In this document: positions 34,372 to 43,796 of the stretch, piece by piece | Position numbering within the stretch: the first letter of the stretch is position 1 | Layout: each line of letters starts with the position of its first letter | NCBI GenBank assembly: GCA_965243755.1 | Contig: CBDEVW010000003.1 | Coordinates: 186,001 to 250,000, forward strand | Origin: JANSWY01 sp965243755 | GTDB lineage: Bacteria > Bacteroidota > Bacteroidia > Cytophagales > Cyclobacteriaceae | Direction of reading: 5' to 3' | DNA: 64,000 nt | The notes under the pieces: model-generated | What the model was told of the DNA's origin: nothing | Seen by the model: the letters and a program-made list of their open reading frames with translations, nothing else | Database searches by the model: none | Program-made: the position numbers and the translations under genes

Positions 34372-35127
34372 ATGAGAAAATTTAGGATTACTTTCATGGT
34401 AGGGGCTATCATGGCAATGGCTTTCACCACAACACAAGCACAGGATGTAGATGAGATTATTTCCAATTATATAGAGAATATTGGCGGAGAAGATGCTCTT
34501 AAAAGCTTAAAGGGGGTAAAAATTACCGCTAAAGTAAATCAGGGTGGAATGGAGATCCCTTTGAACATGTATCAAATGGCTGACGGAAGGCAGATGACTG
34601 AGATTACTTTTCAGGGTATGACGATCAAGCAAGGGGTATTTGATGGAGAAACATTGTGGGGAACCAACTTCCAAACCATGAAAGCAGAAAAATCAGATGC
34701 TGAGGCTACAAGCAATATGAAATTAGATGTTAATGATTTCCCTGATTCATTTGTAGACTATAAGGAAAAAGGATACACAGCAGAATTATTAGGGACAGAA
34801 ACTATTGATGGTAGCGAAACCTTCAAGATCAAACTTGTCAAAGAACCAAGAATGATTGATGGCCAGAAAGTTGAGGATGTGACTTACTATTACTTTGATA
34901 CAGAAGCGTTTATTCCATTGGTTCAGGAAGCAGAAATTAAATCTGGCCCCATGAAAGGTAATATCCAGCAGATCAAGTTTAGTGATTACCAGGAAGTGGA
35001 TGGACTTTATTTTCCATTCTCAATGTCTCAGGGCATTAAGGACCAGGGTTCCCAACCAATCATTGTAGAAAACATTGAATTGAATCCAGAAGTAGCAGAT
35101 TCTGACTTTGTATTTCCTGAAGAGTAA
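34372..35127 (+). CDS. Exported LolA/LolB-like fold protein
   Basis: A 251-residue secreted protein with signal peptide 1-23 (TTTQAQ). The mature protein begins with a helix (VDEIISNYIENIGGEDALKS), which with the following long antiparallel sheet (GMEIPLNMYQMADGRQMTE; FEIKLVKEP-type strands) resembles outer-membrane lipoprotein-sorting folds. No lipid-modified cysteine. Its gene is separated from the next by 2 nt, so the two products probably work together. Function unknown. Confidence 0.65.
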   Translation: MRKFRITFMVGAIMAMAFTTTQAQDVDEIISNYIENIGGEDALKSLKGVKITAKVNQGGMEIPLNMYQMADGRQMTEITFQGMTIKQGVFDGETLWGTNFQTMKAEKSDAEATSNMKLDVNDFPDSFVDYKEKGYTAELLGTETIDGSETFKIKLVKEPRMIDGQKVEDVTYYYFDTEAFIPLVQEAEIKSGPMKGNIQQIKFSDYQEVDGLYFPFSMSQGIKDQGSQPIIVENIELNPEVADSDFVFPEE

Positions 35128-35129
35128 CA

Positions 35130-38100
35130 ATGAGAAAGACATATCTAATATTTGCACTGCTATTTTGTGCGATATCAACAACATTTGCCCAGGAAGTAAC
35201 TTTAAAAGGTGATGCCCTGTTTGGCAACATGCAGGCTCGCCAAATTGGCCCTGCCCTGATGAGTGGCAGGATCATAGACCTGGAAACGCACCCTACAAAC
35301 GATAAAGTAATATATGCTGCAACCGCAGGTGGTGGCGTATGGAAAAGTAGTAATGGCGGCTCTTCATTTGTCCCAATTTTCGACGATTATTCCCAAAGCA
35401 TTGGTGTAGTGGCCCTTGACCCAACCAATCCCGACAAAAACATCTGGGTGGGTACAGGCGAAATCTGGACCCGAAACAGTGTATCGGTGGGAGATGGTCT
35501 ATATCGTTCTACGGATGGTGGAGTCAATTTTAAAAAAGTTGGATTCGAAAATTCCGAGAGAATAAGCAGCATTGAAATAAACCCAGAAAACAACAAAGAA
35601 ATCTATGTTGGCGTACTTGGCGCTTTGTGGGGAAATTCTGAAGAAAGAGGCGTTTATAAATCTACGGATGATGGTCAAACCTGGGAGAAAATCTTGTACG
35701 TTGACCAGAAAACGGGCTGTGCGGATTTGATCATGGATCCAAATGACCCAAACACGCTGTATGCCTCCATGTGGGAATTCAGAAGAACTGGCTGGTCTTT
35801 CGAATCTGGTGGCAACAATAGTGCCCTCTACAAATCGACGGATGCTGGTAAAACATGGAATAAAATCCACAACGGATTTCCTGAAGGAAGGCTTGGAAGA
35901 ATTGCAGTGACAGTTGCTCCATCCGATTCTAACATTATATATGCAGTGTTGGAAACCGAAAAAGACAAGGATAAGGGATTGTACAGGTCAAATGATGGCG
36001 GAAAGAGCTGGGTGTTACTTAATGGTGATTTTGGGCTGGTAGTTAGACCTTTCTATTTCTCCAGAATTGTGGTGGACCCAAAAGATCCGGATGTCGTAGT
36101 AAAAGCAGGTGTTTTTGGATCCATAAGCCGAGATGGAGGAAAAACTTTCAGGAATTTGGGCAATATGCACCCCGATATCCATGATATTGTTTTCAATATT
36201 AATAATTCCGATCAAATGTTCGTTGCTACCGATGGAGGTGTATACAGGTCCTGGGATGGCGGCCGAACAATGGAGATTGTACTGAACCTTCCAGTATCAC
36301 AATTCTATCATATCAGTGTCGATAATGAGTCTCCCTATAATATTTATGGTGGTCTGCAGGACAATGGTTCGTGGTATGGACCATCGCAATCACCCGGAGG
36401 CATTGAAGCCAGAGATTGGAATGTTGTAGGCGTTGGAGATGGTTTCAGGGTATTGAGACATCCGTCTAAACGCATACTTTATTCTGAAATGCAAGGGGCT
36501 GAAAATGTATGGAGATACGATATGGATAACCACCAGACCAAATCCATTCAACCACTTCAGGTAAAGGGATATGATAAACTAAGATTCAACTGGAATGCGC
36601 CGATGGCCATCAGTGAACATCAACCGGATCGTTTCTACATGGGAAGCCAGTATCTTCACAAATCAGAAGACATGGGAAACACCTGGAAAATCATCAGTCC
36701 GGATCTTACTACTAATGACAAGACTAAACAACAACAGGAGGAATCAGGTGGACTTTCCAAGGATAATTCAGGTGCTGAAAACCATTGCACCATATTTACC
36801 ATTGCTGAATCTCCAATTGATGAGAATGTCATTTGGGTGGGAACCGATGATGGAAACGTTCAGGTTACTCAGGACGGAGGAACAACATGGGCCAATACCA
36901 CTTCAAATATTCCAGGTCTGCCACCAAACACCTGGTGTTACCACATAGAAGCCAGTGTTCATGGCAAGGGCATTGCCTATGCCGTGTTTGATGGACATAC
37001 ACAAAATGATGGTAACCCATACGTGTATAAGACCACTGATTTTGGACAGACCTGGAATGCTATTGTGACAGACGATATCAAAGGTTTTACCAGAAATATA
37101 CAGGAAGACTATGTCAGTGAGGACATTCTTTTCCTGGGTACAGAATTTGGCCTTTTTGTAACGATTGATGGCGGTAAGAATTGGAGTCAGTTTAACAATA
37201 ACGTGCCACCTGTTGCGGTTCATTTTATTGAATTACAAAAAGAAACCAATGACCTGGTGTTGGGTACACATGGGCGAGGCATAATCATTATTGATGACAT
37301 TAGCCCTTTGCGTCAACTCAATCAGGAAGTCCTGGCCAAAAATGTACATTTCCTTGATACCAAACCAACCGTGATTAAGGAAACCGGAGGATTTGGAGGT
37401 ACGGCCACAGAAAGAGAATTTGTAGGTCCAAACCCAAGCACAGATGCCAAAATCATTTACTACCTGAAGAAAAGACACATTTTTGGGAAAATGACTATGG
37501 AGATCCAGGACATGAATGGTAAAACACTCACTGAAATTTCTCCTGGAAAATCGAAGGGAATCAACATTGTTGATTGGGGATATAACATAAGACCTCCCAA
37601 AATAGCCAAAGGAAAAACATTTAGTTTTGGAGGTTTTACTCCGGCCAGGGTACCGGCAGGCACCTACAAAGTGGTGATGAATAAGGGAAAAGAAACTTAT
37701 GAAACCACCATAGAATTGATCAATGACCCTAATTCCACCAGAACTGATCAGGACAGGCTGGCACTACATAAGACCACTATGCAGATTTACGATCAATGCG
37801 AGGACCTGGCATACCTGGTGTATGAATTGGATGAAATCCTGGCAAAAGCGGAAGAAGTTGCCAAAAACGGCGGTTCTAAAGTGGCCAAGCCTGTTATCAG
37901 TGAGCTCAACGAACTCAAAGAAACGCTGGTCATCACCACCGGAGACAATTACGTCGGTTCATCAGAGCCTCAATTACGTGAGAAACTTGTCACTTTGTAT
38001 AGCAAGATTGCCCAGGGATTTGATCCCCCCAATGCTTCAGAGTTGGAAAATTTTGCTTTGTTAACCGAGCGTTTTGACAAAGCGAAATCCGATTTTGAGA

Positions 38101-38201
38101 AAATCAAATCCAAACGGGTGGCGAAAATGGAAAAGTTCATGGCTGGAAAATCCATTGAACCAGTTAAACTCAAAACCAAAGAAGAATTTCTTATAGACTA
38201 A
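35130..38201 (+). CDS. Sortilin/BNR-repeat propeller protein, exported
   Basis: A 1023-residue secreted protein (signal peptide about 1-20). From about 40 to 730 it carries at least ten Asp-box/BNR repeats (for example STDGGVNF, STDDGQTW, STDAGKTW, SNDGGKSW, SRDGGKTF, TQDGGTTW, TIDGGKNW), which form a VPS10/sortilin-like double propeller. The C-terminal 250 residues include a beta domain (GTYKVVMNKGKETYE) and a helical coiled end. Glycosidase-like proteins of this class lack clear catalytic residues; ligand or peptide binding is more likely. No T9SS sorting domain is present. Second gene of a pair with the LolA-like gene; a terminator follows. Confidence 0.82.
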   Translation: MRKTYLIFALLFCAISTTFAQEVTLKGDALFGNMQARQIGPALMSGRIIDLETHPTNDKVIYAATAGGGVWKSSNGGSSFVPIFDDYSQSIGVVALDPTNPDKNIWVGTGEIWTRNSVSVGDGLYRSTDGGVNFKKVGFENSERISSIEINPENNKEIYVGVLGALWGNSEERGVYKSTDDGQTWEKILYVDQKTGCADLIMDPNDPNTLYASMWEFRRTGWSFESGGNNSALYKSTDAGKTWNKIHNGFPEGRLGRIAVTVAPSDSNIIYAVLETEKDKDKGLYRSNDGGKSWVLLNGDFGLVVRPFYFSRIVVDPKDPDVVVKAGVFGSISRDGGKTFRNLGNMHPDIHDIVFNINNSDQMFVATDGGVYRSWDGGRTMEIVLNLPVSQFYHISVDNESPYNIYGGLQDNGSWYGPSQSPGGIEARDWNVVGVGDGFRVLRHPSKRILYSEMQGAENVWRYDMDNHQTKSIQPLQVKGYDKLRFNWNAPMAISEHQPDRFYMGSQYLHKSEDMGNTWKIISPDLTTNDKTKQQQEESGGLSKDNSGAENHCTIFTIAESPIDENVIWVGTDDGNVQVTQDGGTTWANTTSNIPGLPPNTWCYHIEASVHGKGIAYAVFDGHTQNDGNPYVYKTTDFGQTWNAIVTDDIKGFTRNIQEDYVSEDILFLGTEFGLFVTIDGGKNWSQFNNNVPPVAVHFIELQKETNDLVLGTHGRGIIIIDDISPLRQLNQEVLAKNVHFLDTKPTVIKETGGFGGTATEREFVGPNPSTDAKIIYYLKKRHIFGKMTMEIQDMNGKTLTEISPGKSKGINIVDWGYNIRPPKIAKGKTFSFGGFTPARVPAGTYKVVMNKGKETYETTIELINDPNSTRTDQDRLALHKTTMQIYDQCEDLAYLVYELDEILAKAEEVAKNGGSKVAKPVISELNELKETLVITTGDNYVGSSEPQLREKLVTLYSKIAQGFDPPNASELENFALLTERFDKAKSDFEKIKSKRVAKMEKFMAGKSIEPVKLKTKEEFLID

Positions 38202-38224
38202 TTTGAAAGTATCCATCTAAAATG

Positions 38225-38255
38225 AAGCTGGTTGCTCATGCGACCAGCTTTTTTT
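38225..38255 (+). terminator. Rho-independent terminator after the BNR protein gene
   Basis: AAGCTGGT (38225-38232) pairs with ACCAGCTT (38243-38250), with further partial pairing towards a TCAT loop, and runs into a tract of seven T (38249-38255). It starts 24 nt after the stop codon. Confidence 0.85.
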
Positions 38256-38460
38256 ACTTGAATGCAGCTACAAAGTGCTCTTTATAGGATTACTATAAAA
38301 TATTGTAGCATTTTTTGTAAATAATAAAGGTATTACTAAATTACTAGAGCCAAGTGTACCAGGTGGCACCAACCCATTTGGTAATTCAATTTATAACACC
38401 ATCTTCCACAGGGATTTGTGTCCTTTGGGAGTAAACTTTAACCAAATGACTCGTTACAAT

Positions 38461-40104
38461 ATGCAACGTAACCTCTGCTATGCTATTTTATTTATAATTG
38501 GGCAATTTTTCTTATCCTGTAATCCGGATGATTTGCAAGAGCTCGAGAAGAATGGTTATATAATTTTATCCCCTTCTTCTGAATTTGATGAGCTGTTGTA
38601 TGAAAATATTTCAGTTACTATTTACAATAGCGATTCCATTGTTGTAATTTTTTATGAGTCTATTAATGCAGCCCCTGAACAGATAGAGTTGCCAATTGGA
38701 GATTATTACATTGTTGTCAAATCAAATTCACTTTTAGAGGCAGTTTTAGGTGTGGAAGTGTTTCTTGAAACTGATGTTTTTACTGTTGGAGAAGACGCAA
38801 TAATAACAATCAGTTTACCAATGGAGGCTGTTGAGATCATTCCGGAGGATGGTATTCCTCCAATGAGAACTTTTGAATTGGCTGTTGGGAGTTCGGGATC
38901 TGATGTGGCGCTGGATGGAATAGAAAAGTCCACCGGTGGATACTTAGCAGTAGGATATTCTTCAGTGGCAAATAATGATGTTTCATCAAACAATGGAGGA
39001 AATGACTTTTGGATTGTTTCACTAGATTTTGATGGAGCACTTGAGTGGGAAGTCTCATATGGTGGTATATCAACAGAACAAGCAAACTCAGTTGTCGAAG
39101 CTTTAGATGGTTCTGGTTTCGTTGTTGCAGGATTCAGTCGCTCCTCCAATGGCGATGTGTCGTCTAATTACGGGAGTGACGACTATTGGGTTATAAAGAT
39201 AGATAATGAAGGTAATTTACTGTGGGAAAAGAATTACGGTGGATCATCCCGAGATAGAGCCGAAGAAATCTTTGCAACTAAAGACGGTGGGTACATACTA
39301 AATGGCAGAACACAATCCACAAATTTTGATGTTTCAGGATTCAATGGTGGGAACGATTTTTGGATTTTAAAAATTGATGGAAACGGCAATATTCAATGGC
39401 AACATCCGATTGGTGGTACAAACAATGAATTAGGTTACGGAGTTATCCAAACAAAAGATGGTGGGTATGCTGCTGTAGGATACTCCTCATCGACAAATGG
39501 AGATGTAACTACTAATAAAGGAGGAGTAGATTATTGGGTGGTTAAACTAAGCAGTTCTGGCACGATTGAATGGGAAAAATCATTAGGTGGCAGTTCCAAT
39601 GATGTAGCTTATGCAATTAGTGAAACCAGCAACGGAGAATTGGTAGTTGGTGGATATACGCTATCTTTCAATAATGGAGATGTTTCCGGTCATAACGGCG
39701 GGTTTGATTATTGGGCGGTCAAGCTTGATGCGAATGGAAACTTGATTTGGCAACATCCACTTGGAGGCTCAAGTTTTGATATTGGCCTGGATTTGATTGT
39801 TGATGATAATGATCGCATATTGATGAATGGTTACTCCCTTTCAAACAATGGAGATAAGATCAACCCAACCTACGGGGGTTGGGACTATTGGGTTGTTAAT
39901 CTTGACACTGACGGAAGTCTACTATGGGAGCGAAGCTATGGTGGTACTTCCACTGATATAGGATATTCCATTTTTCAAGCAAGAGACAGGGGGTATTTCT
40001 TATGTGGATATGCTAGTAATGCTACCGGTCTTGTCACAGCAAATAAAGGAGGTACTGATTTTTGGATGGTGAAAATAGATACAGAAGGTGAATTTTTGGA
40101 TTGA
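38461..40104 (+). CDS. Lipoprotein with seven propeller-blade repeats
   Basis: A 547-residue lipoprotein. The signal ends in the lipobox QFFLSC (cysteine near residue 20). A domain of about 120 residues is followed by seven copies of a ~57-residue unit with the consensus DGGYxxxGYSxSxNGDV then GGxDYWxVKLDxxGNLxW and a GGS turn (starting near 150 and ending at the C-terminus). Seven blades suggest one closed beta-propeller on the cell surface or in the periplasm. Binding partner unknown. ATG at 38461 was chosen for the signal; ATG at 38446 is also possible. The gene and its flanks look AT-richer than the neighbours, and it stands alone, which could indicate later acquisition. Confidence 0.75.
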   Translation: MQRNLCYAILFIIGQFFLSCNPDDLQELEKNGYIILSPSSEFDELLYENISVTIYNSDSIVVIFYESINAAPEQIELPIGDYYIVVKSNSLLEAVLGVEVFLETDVFTVGEDAIITISLPMEAVEIIPEDGIPPMRTFELAVGSSGSDVALDGIEKSTGGYLAVGYSSVANNDVSSNNGGNDFWIVSLDFDGALEWEVSYGGISTEQANSVVEALDGSGFVVAGFSRSSNGDVSSNYGSDDYWVIKIDNEGNLLWEKNYGGSSRDRAEEIFATKDGGYILNGRTQSTNFDVSGFNGGNDFWILKIDGNGNIQWQHPIGGTNNELGYGVIQTKDGGYAAVGYSSSTNGDVTTNKGGVDYWVVKLSSSGTIEWEKSLGGSSNDVAYAISETSNGELVVGGYTLSFNNGDVSGHNGGFDYWAVKLDANGNLIWQHPLGGSSFDIGLDLIVDDNDRILMNGYSLSNNGDKINPTYGGWDYWVVNLDTDGSLLWERSYGGTSTDIGYSIFQARDRGYFLCGYASNATGLVTANKGGTDFWMVKIDTEGEFLD

Positions 40105-40375
40105 CCAATTATAATTCCACTAGAAATTAGCTATCTGTAGATTAATATAGGGAAGTCGAATCTTATCAATCCAGAGTAGGCTTCAAGTTTAGATATTTCA
40201 TTAACAGTTTTTGATGAATCCACTACAAAACTAAAAGTTTTTCCTTCAAATAAAGCTCAATACCAAAGTCTAATTGTACGTATTAATCGTTTAATACAGT
40301 AAACACTGGCAATCTCCAATAGATATTGGTAAATTATAAGTACCCAATATGGCGTGTCACTCAAATTAAGACGCT

Positions 40376-42241
40376 ATGAAAACTCAGGAAGCCCAAACCA
40401 AAGAAGAAGTTGTCATCCTTTTTGCCGGAGATTCCGGGGATGGCATTCAGTTAACAGGCGGTCAATTCACGGAAACCGTGGAAATCTATGGAAACGACAT
40501 CAGTACTTTTCCAAACTTCCCTGCAGAAATAAGAGCCCCTGCCGGCACCTTATCTGGCGTCTCAGGATTCCAACTCAAACTGGGTAGTATTGAGGTATTT
40601 ACCGCGGGAGACCAATATGATGTACTTGTGGTGATGAATGCCGCAGCACTCAAAGTCAATCTTCACAACCTGAAAAAAGGGGGAATAATCATTGCCAATA
40701 CAGCAGGGTTTGATTCAAAAAACTTACGAAATGCCAAATACATCGATGGCGAAAACCCTTTAACGAATCATTCACTTGACGGCTATGAACTACATGCAAT
40801 CGATATTACCAAACTAACCCGTGAAGCACTGAAAGATTCGGGGCTCACGGTAAAGGAAATCGACAGAAGTAAGAACATGTTTGTATTGGGCTTTATCTAC
40901 TGGATGTTTAACCAGTCCTTGGAAAACACCATCAAAAACATCAATGAAAAATTCAAGTCAAAACCTCAGATAGCTGAATCTAACATCAATGTGTTAAAAG
41001 CAGGTTACAACTTTGGAGATACCAGCGAAACTTTCAGTTCCAGATTTAAAGTAAAGCCTGCCAGACTACCGAAAGGGAAATACAGAAATATAAGCGGGAA
41101 CCAGGCCATCTCACTCGGACTTATTTCAGCTGGTCAGAAATCTAATCTGGAATTATTTTATGGTAGCTACCCCATCACTCCTGCCTCAGATATCCTTCAT
41201 GAGCTTTCCAAGCACAAGAATTTTGGCGTTAAGACCTTCCAGGCAGAAGATGAAATAGCGGCAATAGCCGCAGCAATTGGTGCGTCTTTCGGAGGTGCGC
41301 TTAGTGCTACAGCCAGCTCAGGCCCAGGGATAGCGCTTAAAGGAGAGGCATTAGGCTTAGGGGTTATCCTCGAAATTCCGCTGGTAGTGATCAATGTACA
41401 ACGCGGGGGACCATCCACAGGACTCCCCACTAAAACTGAACAGGCTGATCTCTGGCAGGCCTTATACGGCAGAAACGGAGAGGCTCCTATGCCAATCCTT
41501 GCTGCTGCCACGCCCAAAGATTGCTTTCATATGGCTTATGAAGCCTGCAGGATTGCTGTTGAGCATATGACCCCTGTGTTCCTGTTGTCCGATGGCTACA
41601 TCGCAAATGGCGCGGAACCATGGGCTTTTCCCTCAGCAAAGGACCTCAAGCCAATTATACCGGTTAGAGAGGTAGATAAAATGAAAACCTCTGAGGGACA
41701 GCTCCTACCCTACCGTAGAAACAATGATCTTGTAAGGCCCTGGATTATTCCCGGTATGAAAGGACTGGAGCATAGAATTGGCGGATTGGAAAAAGAGGCC
41801 AATACGGGCAATGTCTCCTACGATCCGGTAAACCATCAAAAGATGATTGAAACAAGGGAACAGAAGGTGCTCAACATTGCTACTGACATTCCTCTTCAAA
41901 CCATTGAAACAGGGCCTGACAGTAGCGAAATTGCCGTGCTGGGATGGGGCTCTACTTATGGTGCCATTGAAACCGCGGTTAGAGAATTGAATGAAGAAGG
42001 CAAATCGGTATCCCATATTCATTTGAAATACATCTACCCTTACCCACAAAACCTCAAAGAATTGCTTTCCAGATTTCAAAAAATCATTATTCCTGAAATG
42101 AACCGTGGACAATTATCCAGGTTCCTCAAGCAGGAAATTGATATCCCGATAGTACCACATAGCAAAGTAATGGGACTCCCTTACCATGTGCAGGAAATCA
42201 AACAACTCATTTTAAACGAATTAAGTCATGCAGAAGCCTGA
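40376..42241 (+). CDS. korA: 2-oxoacid:ferredoxin oxidoreductase, fused gamma-alpha subunit
   Basis: A 621-residue cytosolic enzyme subunit, gamma domain first (about 10-195; FAGDSGDGIQLTGGQF, FPNFPAEIRAPAGT) and alpha domain after (about 225-600; FYGSYPITPASDI, EDEIAAIAAAIGASFGGA, SSGPGIALKGEALGLG, QRGGPSTGLPTKTEQADL). With KorB it oxidises 2-oxoglutarate (or another 2-oxoacid) to the acyl-CoA, passing electrons to ferredoxin, as in the TCA cycle of many Bacteroidota. Its stop overlaps the korB start by 14 nt, which ties the two in translation. 2-oxoglutarate specificity is inferred from the family. Confidence 0.9.
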   Translation: MKTQEAQTKEEVVILFAGDSGDGIQLTGGQFTETVEIYGNDISTFPNFPAEIRAPAGTLSGVSGFQLKLGSIEVFTAGDQYDVLVVMNAAALKVNLHNLKKGGIIIANTAGFDSKNLRNAKYIDGENPLTNHSLDGYELHAIDITKLTREALKDSGLTVKEIDRSKNMFVLGFIYWMFNQSLENTIKNINEKFKSKPQIAESNINVLKAGYNFGDTSETFSSRFKVKPARLPKGKYRNISGNQAISLGLISAGQKSNLELFYGSYPITPASDILHELSKHKNFGVKTFQAEDEIAAIAAAIGASFGGALSATASSGPGIALKGEALGLGVILEIPLVVINVQRGGPSTGLPTKTEQADLWQALYGRNGEAPMPILAAATPKDCFHMAYEACRIAVEHMTPVFLLSDGYIANGAEPWAFPSAKDLKPIIPVREVDKMKTSEGQLLPYRRNNDLVRPWIIPGMKGLEHRIGGLEKEANTGNVSYDPVNHQKMIETREQKVLNIATDIPLQTIETGPDSSEIAVLGWGSTYGAIETAVRELNEEGKSVSHIHLKYIYPYPQNLKELLSRFQKIIIPEMNRGQLSRFLKQEIDIPIVPHSKVMGLPYHVQEIKQLILNELSHAEA

Positions 42242-43262
42242 GACTCAATCCAACGGTCAACCATTAACCGCCAAAGATTACGCTACTGATCAGGAAGTGC
42301 GCTGGTGTCCTGGTTGTGGAGATTACTCCATTCTGAAACAGGTTCAAACTGTGATGCCACAACTGGGTATTCCCAGAGAAAACACAGTTTTTGTTTCTGG
42401 TATTGGCTGTGCTGCCAGGTACCCTTACTATATGAATACCTACGGGATGCATAGTATTCATGGAAGGGCTACTGCCATTGCCAGCGGCCTGAAAGCCTCA
42501 CGACCCGAACTGGACATCTGGGTGATCACCGGTGATGGTGACTCTCTGGCCATAGGTGGAAATCATCTAATTCATCTGCTAAGGAGAAATATCGATGTGA
42601 ACATTTTACTTTTCAACAACGAAATTTATGGGCTTACCAAAGGACAGTACTCCCCGACTTCTCCCCAGGGAAAAATTTCCAAATCAACACCACTGGGTTC
42701 TGTAGACCATCCTTTTAACCCTTTGGCACTTGCTCTGGGAGCGGAGGCTACTTTTATTGCCCGGGCTGTTGACAGAAACCCCAAACACCTGAGAGACACC
42801 ATTGTAGAAGCACACAAACACAAAGGAACCAGCCTGGTTGAAATCTATCAAAATTGCAATGTATTTAATGATCTTGCCTTCGATTTGTTCACCAACAAAG
42901 ACACCAAAGAGGATCACGCACTGTATCTGGAACCTGACCAGCCCTTAATTTTTGGTAAAGAGGGTAGCAAAGGTATCAGACTCGATGGATTCAAGCCTGT
43001 TGTGGTTAATTTGGAGGAAGGTAATTCCGTAAATGATTTATGGATACATGACCCTTCCGATAAAATTAAGGCGTCAATTCTGACCAACTTCTTTGATTAT
43101 GATTTTAACAAAGGGGAACTTCCAAGACCTTTTGGGGTCTTCTATCAAAACTCCAGGCCTACATACGAAGATTTACTGATCGCTCAGATCGACCAGGCTA
43201 AATCATCAAAAGAAGCCAATCTGGACAAGCTACTTAGTGGATCAAATTTCTGGGAGATCTGA
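42228..43262 (+). CDS. korB: 2-oxoacid:ferredoxin oxidoreductase, beta subunit (TPP-binding)
   Basis: A 344-residue subunit that binds thiamine diphosphate and an iron-sulphur cluster. RWCPGCGDYSIL supplies two cluster cysteines and GIGCAARYPYYM another. The TPP/Mg site is in the WVITGDGDSLAIGGNH segment with NNEIYGLTKGQ following. It forms the active enzyme with KorA. It ends one base before the stop of the converging small gene. Confidence 0.92.
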   Translation: MQKPETQSNGQPLTAKDYATDQEVRWCPGCGDYSILKQVQTVMPQLGIPRENTVFVSGIGCAARYPYYMNTYGMHSIHGRATAIASGLKASRPELDIWVITGDGDSLAIGGNHLIHLLRRNIDVNILLFNNEIYGLTKGQYSPTSPQGKISKSTPLGSVDHPFNPLALALGAEATFIARAVDRNPKHLRDTIVEAHKHKGTSLVEIYQNCNVFNDLAFDLFTNKDTKEDHALYLEPDQPLIFGKEGSKGIRLDGFKPVVVNLEEGNSVNDLWIHDPSDKIKASILTNFFDYDFNKGELPRPFGVFYQNSRPTYEDLLIAQIDQAKSSKEANLDKLLSGSNFWEI

Positions 43263-43649
43263 TCAATCAGACCAAACTCCCAAAGAATCTAATTGTAGAA
43301 TCACCAGATCCTTAGTTTCTTTCAGGGCACTTACATACTCGTGCAATACCCTACCCTGCGCATCATCGGAGTGAACCTGGAGATCGTAAATAAAGGAAAA
43401 ATCCAGCTGCCCGAAAGCAGGGTCAAATTCCATGCATCGCTTTTGCAGACTTTGCAGGTCTTTACCATAAAGAGGTACTTCATCATGTGCCACCAAAAAC
43501 GCGTCCAGTAAATTGACGATAGCTCTTTCTATGATATGACAGGTGGAGTACATTACCACATCTTCCTGAGGTTTGTTGTACTCTGACATCACTTGATTAT
43601 ATTCCTCAAGTGCATTGTCAATTAGTTCATCAATATTCCGCTTTTCCAT
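43263..43649 (-). CDS. Small all-helical protein, possibly HEPN-like
   Basis: A 128-residue cytosolic protein made of helices: IDELIDNALEEYNQVMSEY, then STCHIIERAIVNLLDAFLVA, then GKDLQSLQKRCMEFD, and a last helix VLHEYVSALKETKDLVI. The helix 2 to helix 3 pattern resembles HEPN domains, but the RNase motif RxxxxxH is not seen and no nucleotidyltransferase partner lies nearby. Its stop codon adjoins the korB stop. Function unknown. Confidence 0.55.
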   Translation of the reverse strand: MEKRNIDELIDNALEEYNQVMSEYNKPQEDVVMYSTCHIIERAIVNLLDAFLVAHDEVPLYGKDLQSLQKRCMEFDPAFGQLDFSFIYDLQVHSDDAQGRVLHEYVSALKETKDLVILQLDSLGVWSD

Positions 43650-43769
43650 GATAACTAAATGAATGTCAAATTGTTAGTTCCAGTTGTTAGATAACTAAAT
43701 ATAAGAATTTCAAATGACAAATACATTTAATAAAGGCACTTCGAAACAATTCTTCCTTAAATATCATTA

Positions 43770-43777
43770 TACATTTG
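43770..43777 (+). promoter_or_regulatory. -7 promoter element of the pirin gene
   Basis: TACATTTG matches TAnnTTTG, 19 nt before the ATG at 43797. A -33 TTG was not clear. Confidence 0.45.
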
Positions 43778-43796
43778 TACTATTAAATGAAAAACT

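Noticed and set aside
35130..38201. Sialidase because of Asp boxes
   Set aside because: The arginine triad and catalytic tyrosine/glutamate of sialidases were not found; the repeats fit a sortilin-like binding propeller.
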